Made by a program: the position numbers and the translations under genes. Below are positions 20,390 to 28,391 of a DNA stretch of 64,000 nt, in pieces; position 1 is the first letter of the stretch; every line of letters starts with the position of its first letter. This DNA is from Microbacterium oxydans (GTDB taxonomy: Bacteria > Actinomycetota > Actinomycetes > Actinomycetales > Microbacteriaceae). Below the pieces are notes generated by a model. That model was not told where the DNA came from and searched no databases. It saw only the letters and a list, made by a program, of their open reading frames with translations. The stretch spans positions 496,001-560,000 of the forward strand of contig NZ_FMIR01000019.1 in the NCBI RefSeq assembly GCF_900095745.1, given 5' to 3'.

Positions 20390-21538
20390 TCACCCATGCG
20401 TGAGCGCGGGGTCACGGACGGCGGATTCGGCGGAATCCCAGGTGCGAGAAGCGGCCCGCTCGATCCGCTCCACGAGCACGTCGTGGCCGATGCCCGCTCC
20501 GCGAGGAACCTGCACCCTGCCCTCCACCGCGGTGACGGGTGGGGCGATGATGTCGTCGACGTAGTACTTGTCGGAGCCGGAGACATCCGACGGGAGCAGG
20601 AACCCGGGCAGTGCCGAGATCGCGACGTTCGCCGCTCGACCGATCCCGAACTCGTGCATGCCCCCGCACCAGACGGGGACGCCGGCGTCGACGGCGAGGT
20701 CGTGCGCCGCCTTCGCGACGGTGAGTCCCCCCATCCGCGACACCTTGATGTTGAGGATGCGCGCGGCGGAGAGCCTGATCATCGTGCGCAGATCGCCGAG
20801 CCCGACGACGGACTCGTCCAGACACACCGCCGTTCCGATGCGGGCCTGGAGCGTCGCGTGCGCCACCATCTCCCGCGGGGCGAACGGCTGCTCGATCATC
20901 GTCAGACCGAGCGCGTCGAGCTGTGTGAACACGGCGGCGGAGTCGTCGTCGTCGGGATACGCGCCGTTCGCGTCGACGTGGAGGTCGAGGTCGGGGTGCG
21001 CGTCGCGTACCGCTCGCACCGGCTCCACGTCCCACCCGGGGGCGATCTTGAGCTTCACGCGCGGATAACCGGCTGCACGCTGCAGCTCCACCTGGGCCAG
21101 GAGCTCGTCGATCGACGGCTCGATGCCGAGCGAGACTCCCGCCACGACCTCGTCGCGGGTGCCGCCCAGCGCCGTCGCGAGGGCGATTCCCCGGCGGCGG
21201 GCGAAGAGATCCCACACCGCGCCGGAGAAGCCGGCTCTGGCGAACTCGTTGCCGCGCACCCGCGCCCACGTCCTCTCCAGGTCGGCGGGCTCCTCGCCCT
21301 CTGCACCGACGAGGGCCGGTACGAGGTAGCGGGTGGCGATCTCCCACGCCGTCGTGGTCGTCTCCGCGCCGAAGTACGGGTCGCTGGGCGCGGCGATCTC
21401 TCCCCAGCCACGGCGGCCTTCCTCGTCGGTGGCCTCGACGAGGATGTGCTCGATTCCCGACTTGCGATGCGAGCTGGTCTCGAAGCTGTGCCGCAGTTCC
21501 TGCCGCAGCGCGAACAGACGGATGCGGGTGATCCTCAC
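20390..21538 (-). CDS. N-acylamino acid racemase / o-succinylbenzoate synthase-like enolase
   Basis: A 382-residue enolase-superfamily protein of the MenC/NAAAR branch. All catalytic residues are visible: the KxK motif K162-L-K164 in YPRVKLKIAPGWD, metal ligands D189, E216 and D241, and the second general base K265 in LNIKVSRMGG. This spacing matches N-succinylamino acid racemases, which interconvert N-acyl D- and L-amino acids. No other menaquinone genes are nearby, so a MenC role is less likely, though OSBS side activity is common. It overlaps the SIS-protein gene (ATGA) and shares its operon with the GNAT acyltransferase; the M20 deacylase is divergent. Confidence 0.87.
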   Translation of the reverse strand: MRITRIRLFALRQELRHSFETSSHRKSGIEHILVEATDEEGRRGWGEIAAPSDPYFGAETTTTAWEIATRYLVPALVGAEGEEPADLERTWARVRGNEFARAGFSGAVWDLFARRRGIALATALGGTRDEVVAGVSLGIEPSIDELLAQVELQRAAGYPRVKLKIAPGWDVEPVRAVRDAHPDLDLHVDANGAYPDDDDSAAVFTQLDALGLTMIEQPFAPREMVAHATLQARIGTAVCLDESVVGLGDLRTMIRLSAARILNIKVSRMGGLTVAKAAHDLAVDAGVPVWCGGMHEFGIGRAANVAISALPGFLLPSDVSGSDKYYVDDIIAPPVTAVEGRVQVPRGAGIGHDVLVERIERAASRTWDSAESAVRDPALTHG

Positions 21539-22224
21539 GCCTCCGCCTCCTCGTCGACCTCGGGTCGCGAGGGATCCGAGCTGTAGAGGCCCAGTCGCGC
21601 GACGAGCCGATCGCGCTCAGCCAGGCGGCGGCGGGCTCCCTTCGCGCTCGCCGTCGTGAGCGCACTCAACAGGTGGCAGACGGCCGCGACCGGGGTGGGC
21701 GAGTCCGCGTAGGACGCCGACCCGGTGCGCACGCGGATGAGCGACGTCGCGAGCGGTGCCAGCGGGGCGTCCTCGCTGTCGGTGATCACCACGAGCTGCC
21801 CGCCCGCCTCCCGGAACAGCTGGCCGAGCCGCACGGTCTCCTCCCGGTAGCGCCGGAGGGAGAAAGCGATGAGCACGTCCGAGGCCCGCACATCGGTCAG
21901 CACGGTCAACGGCTGCAGCGCATGCCCGTCGACGAGGAAGACGTTGGACAGCGTCGCGGACAGGTCGGCGTTGAGCAGCTGCGCGTAGGCGGCCGCCTTT
22001 CCCTCACCGGCGACGTAGCGTCGTCGTGCGCCCAGCAGCAGCGCCGCGGCCTGCGGCACCTGGGCCGAGGTGCTCAACTCTTCGAAAGTGAGCGCGAGCG
22101 TGCGCAACTCGGTCTCGATGATGCGCGCCTGGATGCTCTCCGCCGAGAGATTGGTCCGGATGCGCTCGCCGAAGCGGTCCCGCGGCGAGACGAGCTCGCG
22201 ATCCTCGTGCTGCTGGTCGCTCAT
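21535..22224 (-). CDS. SIS-domain protein related to MurR/RpiR regulators, no visible HTH
   Basis: A 229-residue protein with a sugar-isomerase (SIS) domain in residues about 50-200 (ARRRYVAGEGKAAAYAQ, SDVLIAFSLRRYREET, GGQLVVITDS). This arrangement resembles the effector domain of MurR/RpiR regulators. The usual N-terminal helix-turn-helix of about 80 residues is absent: only about 40 polar residues precede the SIS part. It may therefore be a sugar-phosphate-binding protein or isomerase, or a regulator that needs a partner. It overlaps its neighbours by 4 nt on both sides, so it is firmly in the operon. Confidence 0.78.
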   Translation of the reverse strand: MSDQQHEDRELVSPRDRFGERIRTNLSAESIQARIIETELRTLALTFEELSTSAQVPQAAALLLGARRRYVAGEGKAAAYAQLLNADLSATLSNVFLVDGHALQPLTVLTDVRASDVLIAFSLRRYREETVRLGQLFREAGGQLVVITDSEDAPLAPLATSLIRVRTGSASYADSPTPVAAVCHLLSALTTASAKGARRRLAERDRLVARLGLYSSDPSRPEVDEEAEA

Positions 22225-23000
22225 GCGATGGCCTCCCCTGATGTCGCGCGGTAGACCGCGGTGTGCTCGTCGACGCGGGAGGCCGCGACGAGCACGTCGC
22301 CTCGCCGGAACACCTCCGTCATCGCACTCTCCAGCTGCCGACGCAGCGCCGACCGCTCGCCGGGCACGAGCTCATCCGCACGCGCGGGGATCGCGATCCA
22401 GTCGGCGTCGCCGGCGTGCACGACGCGCCCCCAGTCCTCCCTGCCCAGTCCTGTCGGAACGCCCGATCGCGGCACCCGGGGCACGGTCGCGGTCAGATCC
22501 CAGGAGACCACGAGCCGGTCGGTGTCGGGCCGGGCGTAGTAGTCGCGTTCGAACGCGATGCCGACCGCACCGAGGGAGCTGAGGTTGAAGTGCGCGTTCC
22601 GCGCCAGCAGCGGATCGAAGGTCCAGCGCATGGACTGCTGCCCCCACCGGAGCGCGACGTCGCGTTGGGCGAGCTTGAGTGCCTGACCGACCCCGCGGCC
22701 CTGCTGCGCGGCATCGACCGCGGCGGCCTGCGAGTAGTGGAAGTGGGTCCCGCTCGCATCGCAGCCAGCGAAGCCGTAGGCGAAGCCGATGAGCCCACCA
22801 TCGTCAGCGAAGGCCCCCACCGCGGATCCCCCGTTACGGGCGAGCGCGGTGAGCAGATTGGCGTTGAGCGCGTACTCCTGCTCGGTGTACGCGAAGACGC
22901 GCGCGTAGAGTGCCGCCGCCTCACGGAACTCGGAGTACTGGGTCAGTTCGCGGCAGTCGTAACCGACGCCCGCGTCGGCGGCCACCGAAGAGTGAGGCAC
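22221..23000 (-). CDS. GNAT-family acyltransferase, candidate D-amino acid N-succinyltransferase
   Basis: A 259-residue protein with a GNAT core: the acyl-CoA-binding region AQQGRGVGQALKLAQRD, then MRWTFDPLLARNAHFNL and GIAFERDYY. The same architecture occurs in the acyltransferases encoded next to N-succinylamino acid racemases. In the described Geobacillus pathway, such an enzyme succinylates D-amino acids, the racemase converts them, and an M20 hydrolase releases the L-amino acid. That trio is reassembled here, so this role is the best inference. The GTG at 23000 has AGGA ten nt upstream, and an operator-like dyad abuts the start codon. First gene of the minus-strand operon. Confidence 0.8.
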   Translation of the reverse strand: MPHSSVAADAGVGYDCRELTQYSEFREAAALYARVFAYTEQEYALNANLLTALARNGGSAVGAFADDGGLIGFAYGFAGCDASGTHFHYSQAAAVDAAQQGRGVGQALKLAQRDVALRWGQQSMRWTFDPLLARNAHFNLSSLGAVGIAFERDYYARPDTDRLVVSWDLTATVPRVPRSGVPTGLGREDWGRVVHAGDADWIAIPARADELVPGERSALRRQLESAMTEVFRRGDVLVAASRVDEHTAVYRATSGEAIA

Positions 23001-23015
23001 GATACGTTTCCTAAG
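23001..23015. promoter_or_regulatory. Operator-like dyad 1 (GATACG-TTT-CCTAAG)
   Basis: Imperfect dyad sharing the GATACG half-site and 3-nt spacer with four other sites. It abuts the GNAT start codon and overlaps its Shine-Dalgarno sequence. Confidence 0.5.
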
Positions 23016-23042
23016 ATCGAACGAGTGATGCAGCTGGGAGCG

Positions 23043-23071
23043 ATGTTATCGGCGGGTTGCACGTCAATCAA
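23043..23071 (-). promoter_or_regulatory. Predicted promoter of GNAT operon
   Basis: TTGATT (66-71 of this kilobase, minus strand), 17-nt spacer, TAACAT (43-48). This gives a start site near 23035 and a short 5' leader. It overlaps the divergent promoter of the M20 gene. Confidence 0.5.
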
Positions 23072-23085
23072 GAGGCAGATACGGT
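23057..23085 (+). promoter_or_regulatory. Predicted promoter of M20 deacylase gene
   Basis: TTGCAC (23057-23062), 17-nt spacer, TACGGT (23080-23085). The implied start site near 23092-23094 coincides with the GTG start codon, so the mRNA may be leaderless. The -10 overlaps the dyad at 23078-23092. Confidence 0.45.
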
Positions 23086-23092
23086 TCGTAAC
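23078..23092. promoter_or_regulatory. Operator-like dyad 2 (GATACG-GTT-CGTAAC)
   Basis: The best-formed copy: the halves GATACG and CGTAAC are complementary at five of six positions around a 3-nt spacer. It covers the predicted -10 of the M20 gene and ends one base before its start codon, so repression by occlusion is likely. Confidence 0.55.
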
Positions 23093-23093
23093 T

Positions 23094-24242
23094 GTGACCA
23101 CTTTCCCGGCAGCTCCCGGAGCGGACCACCCTTCAGACGACATCATCGCACTCGTGCGCGAACTTGTGACCTGCGAGTCGCCCACCCGCGATGTCGTCGC
23201 GAGCCGCACCATCGCCGATCTCCTGACCGGATGGTTCGAGGGCGTCGGCGGGGAGGTCCGTCAGGAGCCGACCGCCGCGGGAACGGATCTCGTCATCGAC
23301 GTCGCCGGAGCCGGCGATCCGTACCTCCTCATCGGTCACACCGACACCGTGTGGCCGGAGGGCACCCTCGACGGCACACTGCCCTGGTCCCAGCAGGGCG
23401 ACATCGTGCGCGGGCCCGGCGCCTACGACATGAAGGCCGGGATCGTGGTCATGCTCGAGGCCTTGCGGCGACTTCAGCCGCTCCCCCGCGAACGCCGGAG
23501 AGCCGTGCGCATCGTCCTGGTCGCCGACGAGGAGGTCGGCTCGCCCGAGTCCGGCCCCCTGCTCACCGAACGCGCACGCGGAGCCGTCGCCGCCATCGGA
23601 TTCGAATCGCCGCATCCGGACGGCGCCCTCAAGGTCGGCAGGCGCGGGAGTGCACGGCTCAGGATCGCGGTCACCGGGCGCGCCGCACACGCCGCCCTCG
23701 ACCCCGAGCACGGCGTGTCCGCCGTGGACGAGCTCGTCGATCAGTTGCTGCGCGTGCGGGAGATCGTCGCGGATCCCGCCTTGCCGGGGCCCGTGCTCTG
23801 CAATGTCGGGACGATCTCCGGCGGGGCTCGCGCCAATGTGATCCCCGCGCAGGCGCAGGCGGAGATCGGTCTCCGCTTCACCGATCCGGTCACCGAGGAG
23901 CGCGTGATGCGGGCACTCGCCGCGCTGCCGCCCGTCCGCACCGGTGCGGAGATCGTCGTCGAGACCCTGAGCTCCCGCCCTGCCTGGGCCGCCTCCGCGC
24001 AGGACGCCGCGCTGGTGGCGGCCATCGAGCGGTCCGCCGCCGGCGTCGGGCAGCACGTCGAGGGACGTCCGGCGGCCGGCGCGGGGGACACCAATCTTCT
24101 CGGCGCCCTCGGGCTGCCGACGGTCGACGGATTCGGACCCCGCGGGGGCGGCGCGCATGCGGAGGACGAGCACTTCCTGCGCTCCTCCCTCGGCGAGCGC
24201 ATCGAGCTCCTGCGTGCCGTACTCACCCTGCCCGCGGAATGA
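23094..24242 (+). CDS. M20-family metallopeptidase, candidate N-acyl-L-amino acid deacylase
   Basis: A 382-residue di-zinc amidohydrolase of the M20 (glutamate carboxypeptidase/ArgE/DapE) family. Metal and catalytic residues are seen in LLIGHTDTVWPEG (His, Asp), GAYDMKAGIVVM (bridging Asp), VADEEVGSPES (Glu-Glu) and GGGAHAEDEHF (His). The dimerisation domain begins around GRRGSARLRIAVTG. It is divergent from the GNAT/racemase operon, and in the described D-to-L pathway an M20 enzyme desuccinylates the N-succinyl-L-amino acid. The GTG at 23094 is chosen for its fit to the family N-terminus and the predicted leaderless promoter; ATGs at 23043 and 23028 are alternatives. Confidence 0.88.
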   Translation: MTTFPAAPGADHPSDDIIALVRELVTCESPTRDVVASRTIADLLTGWFEGVGGEVRQEPTAAGTDLVIDVAGAGDPYLLIGHTDTVWPEGTLDGTLPWSQQGDIVRGPGAYDMKAGIVVMLEALRRLQPLPRERRRAVRIVLVADEEVGSPESGPLLTERARGAVAAIGFESPHPDGALKVGRRGSARLRIAVTGRAAHAALDPEHGVSAVDELVDQLLRVREIVADPALPGPVLCNVGTISGGARANVIPAQAQAEIGLRFTDPVTEERVMRALAALPPVRTGAEIVVETLSSRPAWAASAQDAALVAAIERSAAGVGQHVEGRPAAGAGDTNLLGALGLPTVDGFGPRGGGAHAEDEHFLRSSLGERIELLRAVLTLPAE

Positions 24243-24243
24243 G

Positions 24244-24258
24244 GATACGATTCCCGTT
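24244..24258. promoter_or_regulatory. Operator-like dyad 3 (GATACG-ATT-CCCGTT), weak
   Basis: Same left half-site as the other copies but a poor right half. It lies just after the M20 stop codon, at the upstream end of the 289-nt region before the second binding-protein gene. Confidence 0.3.
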
Positions 24259-24284
24259 TGTGCCCTGATCACGATGATCCGAGG

Positions 24285-24299
24285 GATACGTTCCGGATC
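24285..24299. promoter_or_regulatory. Operator-like dyad 4 (GATACG-TTC-CGGATC)
   Basis: Good dyad with five of six complementary positions around a 3-nt spacer, about 160 nt upstream of the predicted promoter of the second peptide operon. Confidence 0.5.
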
Positions 24300-24427
24300 T
24301 CGGGACGGGAATACTGCCTCATCGAACCCCCTTCGCGTGGGGCGCATCCTTGCATCCGCATGTTTCCGCGCTGTTACACGCGGAAAGCAACCTGCGCCCA
24401 GATGCCGACTTGCGAAAAATCTTCGAC

Positions 24428-24442
24428 GATACGCAACGAATC
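24428..24442. promoter_or_regulatory. Operator-like dyad 5 (GATACG-CAA-CGAATC)
   Basis: Good dyad directly upstream of the predicted -35 at 24445. This position would suit activation, or repression through contact with RNA polymerase. Confidence 0.5.
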
Positions 24443-24444
24443 CC

Positions 24445-24473
24445 TTGACCCAGGGGCAGACTTCCGCTTGCAT
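24445..24473 (+). promoter_or_regulatory. Predicted promoter of second peptide operon
   Basis: TTGACC (24445-24450), 17-nt spacer, TTGCAT (24468-24473). The start site would be near 24480, leaving a 5' leader of about 50 nt. Confidence 0.5.
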
Positions 24474-24531
24474 GGTCTCCACCGACCCGGCTTCATCGTG
24501 GATCCGGGCGGCGCCCGAAGGGACTTCTTCT

Positions 24532-26364
24532 ATGCGTCTTGCCCCCCGCTCCAGAACAGCACGAAGTCTGACCGCCGCTGCGATCGCCTCCGCGCTGCTC
24601 ATCGCTGCTCCCGCCGGTGCCGCTCAGGCGCAGTCCGTGAGTGCCGCGACCGAATCCCCCGCCTCCGAGACCACGTTGCGCATCGCGACGTCCGGCTTCG
24701 TCGACACGTTCAACCCGTTCATCTCGATCTACCTGACGCCGACGAACATCATCCGCTACGTGTACGAGTCCCTCGTGCAGAACGACGCCGAGGACGGCTC
24801 CCCCACCAAGGGCCTCGCCGACTCCTGGGAGGCCAGCGACGGCGGCCAGACCTGGACCTTCACCCTGCAGGACGATCTCACCTGGTCGGACGGCGAGCCG
24901 ATCACCTCGGCCGATGTGAAGTACACCTACGACCAGATGATGACCGTGCCGGCCCTCGGGACCGCGAACGGCAACCTCGTCTCCAACTTCGACTCGGTCG
25001 AGACTCCCGACGACAAGACCGTGGTGATCTCGCTCAAGACGCCGCAGGCGCCCAACCCCGGCTCCGAGATCCCGATCGTCCCGCAGCACATCTGGGAGGC
25101 GGTCGACGACCCGACCACGTTCGCGAACGACTCCGAGGTGGTCGGCTCCGGCCCCTTCGTCCTGGACAGCTACTCGGCCAACCAGTCGATCGTGCTCAAG
25201 GCGAACAAGAACTTCTGGCGTGGCGCCCCCAAGATCGACGCGATCCAGTACGTGTACTACACCAACTCGGACGCCCAGGTGCAGGCGCTGAAGGCCGGCG
25301 ACGTCGACCTCGTCTCGGGCCTCACCCCGACGCAGTTCGAGGCGCTCGACGGCGTCGAGGGCATCACGACCCATTCCGGGATCGGACGCCGCTATCACTC
25401 GATCAGCATCAACCTGGGCCAGCAGACCCGCGAGAACGTGCCCTACGGCACCGGTAACGCGGCGCTGACGGACCTCGAGGTCCGTCAGGCGATCCGCCTC
25501 GGCACCGACACGGAGACGCTGCTCGACAAGGTCCTCGCCGGCGAGGGCGTGCAGGCCACCAGCTTCATCCCCGCGTCCTTCCCGAAGTGGCACCTCTCGA
25601 ACGACGACGAGGTGATCGTCGGGTTCGACCCCGACGCCGCGAAGGCGAAGCTCGACGACGCGGGCTGGGTGCCCGCTGCCGACGGCATCAGGGAGAAGGA
25701 CGGACAGCGTCTGAGCCTGCGCCTGCTGACGGACGCCGACGACTCGAACGAGCAGTCCATCGCCGAGTTCTTCGTCCCGTGGATGAAGGACATCGGGATC
25801 GAGATCGCGGTCGAGTCGACCGACTCCGACACCATCAGCGCGAAGGCCACGTCCGGCGACTACGACCTGTACTTCAGCGGATGGTCCGTCAACCCCGACC
25901 CCGACTACCAGCTCGGCATCAACACCTGCATGAACCTGCCCACGGCGACCGACGGCACCGGCGGCACCACGCAGGACGGCTACTGCAACCCCGAGTTCGA
26001 CGAGTTGTACGCCCAGCAGCGCTCCGAGATCGACGAGGAGAAGCGCCAGGAGATCGTGCACGACATGCTGGCGCTGAACTACACCGACACGGCGCAGGTC
26101 GCCACCTGGTACGCCAACTCGCTCGAGGCCTACCGCTCCGACCGGTTCACCGGCTTCACCCTGCAGCCCAAGGACGGTGGCATCATCGCGAACCAGGCCG
26201 GCTACTGGGGCTACCTCACGGTGGAGCCCGTCGAGGGCGCGACCGCCAGCGGCACCGGCACGAACACCGGACTCATCATCGGAGGCATCGTGGTGGGAGT
26301 GGTCCTCATCGGAGGACTGGTCTTCTTCCTGATCCGTCGTCGCAACATCGCCGACGTCGAATGA
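24532..26364 (+). CDS. Peptide-binding protein with C-terminal membrane anchor
   Basis: A 610-residue family 5 solute-binding protein. The signal peptide (residues about 10-35, ending near GAAQAQS) has no lipobox cysteine. The protein ends instead in a membrane helix (TGLIIGGIVVGVVLIGGLVFF) and a basic RRRN tail, so it appears to be tethered by its C-terminus. The binding-protein core includes ETTLRIATSGFVDTFNPF and LADSWEASDGGQTWTFTLQD. It begins an operon with two permeases, a double ATPase and three hydrolases. The first peptide transporter in this island uses a conventional lipoprotein instead. The start is chosen for the signal peptide. Confidence 0.92.
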   Translation: MRLAPRSRTARSLTAAAIASALLIAAPAGAAQAQSVSAATESPASETTLRIATSGFVDTFNPFISIYLTPTNIIRYVYESLVQNDAEDGSPTKGLADSWEASDGGQTWTFTLQDDLTWSDGEPITSADVKYTYDQMMTVPALGTANGNLVSNFDSVETPDDKTVVISLKTPQAPNPGSEIPIVPQHIWEAVDDPTTFANDSEVVGSGPFVLDSYSANQSIVLKANKNFWRGAPKIDAIQYVYYTNSDAQVQALKAGDVDLVSGLTPTQFEALDGVEGITTHSGIGRRYHSISINLGQQTRENVPYGTGNAALTDLEVRQAIRLGTDTETLLDKVLAGEGVQATSFIPASFPKWHLSNDDEVIVGFDPDAAKAKLDDAGWVPAADGIREKDGQRLSLRLLTDADDSNEQSIAEFFVPWMKDIGIEIAVESTDSDTISAKATSGDYDLYFSGWSVNPDPDYQLGINTCMNLPTATDGTGGTTQDGYCNPEFDELYAQQRSEIDEEKRQEIVHDMLALNYTDTAQVATWYANSLEAYRSDRFTGFTLQPKDGGIIANQAGYWGYLTVEPVEGATASGTGTNTGLIIGGIVVGVVLIGGLVFFLIRRRNIADVE

Positions 26365-26435
26365 CTCCAGCGAGACGCCGCGGGCGGCGGGCATCCGCCC
26401 CCGCGGCGTCTCCCGGTCCGCTGTAAGGAGACTTC

Positions 26436-27479
26436 ATGTCGAACGCGGTTCCCCCATCCACATCCGCCATCGCCACCAGCGCCGCAGCCGAGGAGCAGCC
26501 GAGAGGTCTCGGCGGCCTCCGCTACTTCCTGGTCAAGCTGGGCGGCGCGGCCATCAGCATGGCGATGGTCATCCTCCTCGGATTCTTCGCCTTCAAGATC
26601 CTGCCCGGAGACCCGGTCGCATCGATCGCGCGCGAGCGCGGCATGAGCGCCGAACAGGTGGCGCAGCTGCGCGAGCAGCTCGGCCTGAACAAGCCCCTGT
26701 GGCAGCAGTTCATCGACTACCTCGGCAACGTCTTCACGCTGAACTTCGGCACGAGCTACGTGTACCGCACGTCGGTCTCCGAACTCATCGGCATGTACTT
26801 CTGGAACACGATCCTCCTCACCGGCACCGCGGCGATCATCGCCATCGCCCTCGGCCTGTGGCTCGGGCAGAAGGCCGCGTGGAAGCACGGCTCCACCTTC
26901 GACCGCATCGTCTCGGGCACCTCGCTGGTGTTCTGGTCGGTCCCGACGTTCTGGCTCGCCCTGCTGCTGCTGATGATCTTCGGCGGCACGCTGCACTGGT
27001 TCCCCACCGGCGGGATGGTCTCCCCCAACCCGCCCACCGATCCCGTCGGCGCCGTCCTCGACGTGATCTCGCACATGGTCCTGCCCGTGATCACGATGGT
27101 CGCCGTCGTCTATGCGCAGTACCTGATGGTGATGCGCAGCTCGCTCCTGGAGGAGATGGGCGCCGACTATCTCACGACCGCGCGCGCGAAGGGACTGCGG
27201 GAGGACCTCGTGCGCCGACGCCACGCCGTCCCCAACGCCCTGCTCCCGACCGTCACCCTCGTCTTCATGCACATCGGCGGGCTGATCGCCGGGGCGGTGA
27301 CGGTGGAGACCGTGTTCTCGTGGCCCGGACTGGGCAAGCTCACCTTCGAGGCCATCTCCGGTCCCGACCTGCCCCTCCTGCAGGGCACCTTCGTGGTGTT
27401 CTCCACGATCATCATCGTGATGAACCTCATCGCGGACCTCATCTACCGTCAGCTCGACCCGAGGGTGAGGCGCGCATGA
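26436..27479 (+). CDS. Peptide ABC transporter permease (DppB type)
   Basis: A 347-residue permease. A 30-residue polar N-terminal extension precedes the first helix, then comes the DppB hallmark FKILPGDPVASIARERGMS and LGLNKPLWQQFIDYLGN. The EAA-loop region is ADYLTTARAKGLREDLVRRR, and the C-terminus has VETVFSWPGLGKL. Shine-Dalgarno AAGGAG lies about 7 nt before the ATG. It forms the channel with the DppC-type partner, whose start codon overlaps its stop (ATGA). Confidence 0.93.
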   Translation: MSNAVPPSTSAIATSAAAEEQPRGLGGLRYFLVKLGGAAISMAMVILLGFFAFKILPGDPVASIARERGMSAEQVAQLREQLGLNKPLWQQFIDYLGNVFTLNFGTSYVYRTSVSELIGMYFWNTILLTGTAAIIAIALGLWLGQKAAWKHGSTFDRIVSGTSLVFWSVPTFWLALLLLMIFGGTLHWFPTGGMVSPNPPTDPVGAVLDVISHMVLPVITMVAVVYAQYLMVMRSSLLEEMGADYLTTARAKGLREDLVRRRHAVPNALLPTVTLVFMHIGGLIAGAVTVETVFSWPGLGKLTFEAISGPDLPLLQGTFVVFSTIIIVMNLIADLIYRQLDPRVRRA

Positions 27480-28390
27480 GCACGGCATCCACTTCCATCC
27501 GCTCGCCCCGCGCGCTCGCCTGGCACCGCCGCGGGGCGGCGTTCGCCGACTTCTGCCGCCAGTTCACGCACCACCGCGCGGGCATGGTCGGTCTGATCTT
27601 CCTGGTCATCGTCGCGGCGGTGGCGATCCTGGCACCGGTGATCGCACCGTCGAGCATGCTCGACGTCACCAAGCTCGTCGACCCGGAGCGGTTCGCGCCG
27701 CCCTCGTGGCAGCATCCGCTCGGCACCGATCAGCAGGGCCGCGAGATCTGGGTCCGCATGGTGTGGGGGGCGCGCGTCTCCCTTCTGGTCGGACTCGCGG
27801 CCACCGCCATGTCGATGGTCATCGGCACACTGGTCGGGCTCTCCGCCGGTCACTTCACCGGCTTCTTCGGCGGCCTGATGATGCGCATCATCGACTTCTT
27901 CCTCGTGCTGCCCTCGCTCATCCTCGCGATCGTGCTCTCCTCGGTGCTCAGCCGCGGTGTCTGGACGATCATCATCGCGATCGGGCTCACATCCTGGGCG
28001 GGCACGGCGCGCGTGGTGCGGGCGCAGACCCTGTCGATCGAATCGCGCGACTACATCGAGCGCTCGCGGGCCCTCGGCGCCGGCCACTGGCACATCATCA
28101 TCAAGCACCTCCTCCCCGGCGTGCTGCCTCTGGTGCTCGCCAACACCACGCTCACGGTGGGTTCGGCGATCATCTCCGAGTCCACGCTGGCGTTCCTCGG
28201 GCTCGGCGACACCACGCTGCAGTCCTGGGGCTCGATCCTGAAGAACGCGATGGACGTGTCCGCGGCGACCAGCGGCTACTGGTGGTACGTGCTCGTGCCC
28301 GGTATCGCGATCGTCCTGGTGGTGCTGTCGTTCACCCTGATGGGCCGCGCCGTCGAGAACATCACGAACCCGACGCTGAGGAGCCGATGA
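27476..28390 (+). CDS. Peptide ABC transporter permease (DppC type)
   Basis: A 304-residue permease with the DppC-type N-terminal helix, an extracytoplasmic segment, and HPLGTDQQGREIWVRMVWGA. An EAA loop follows around SRDYIERSRALGAGHWHIII, and STLAFLGLGDTTLQSWG is the typical late motif. It overlaps the DppB gene by 4 nt and lies 1 nt before the double ATPase gene. Confidence 0.93.
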   Translation: MSTASTSIRSPRALAWHRRGAAFADFCRQFTHHRAGMVGLIFLVIVAAVAILAPVIAPSSMLDVTKLVDPERFAPPSWQHPLGTDQQGREIWVRMVWGARVSLLVGLAATAMSMVIGTLVGLSAGHFTGFFGGLMMRIIDFFLVLPSLILAIVLSSVLSRGVWTIIIAIGLTSWAGTARVVRAQTLSIESRDYIERSRALGAGHWHIIIKHLLPGVLPLVLANTTLTVGSAIISESTLAFLGLGDTTLQSWGSILKNAMDVSAATSGYWWYVLVPGIAIVLVVLSFTLMGRAVENITNPTLRSR

Positions 28391-28391
28391 C

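Noticed and set aside
20390..21538. menC (menaquinone o-succinylbenzoate synthase)
   Set aside because: The active site is compatible, but there are no other men genes here and the neighbours match the N-succinylamino acid pathway better.
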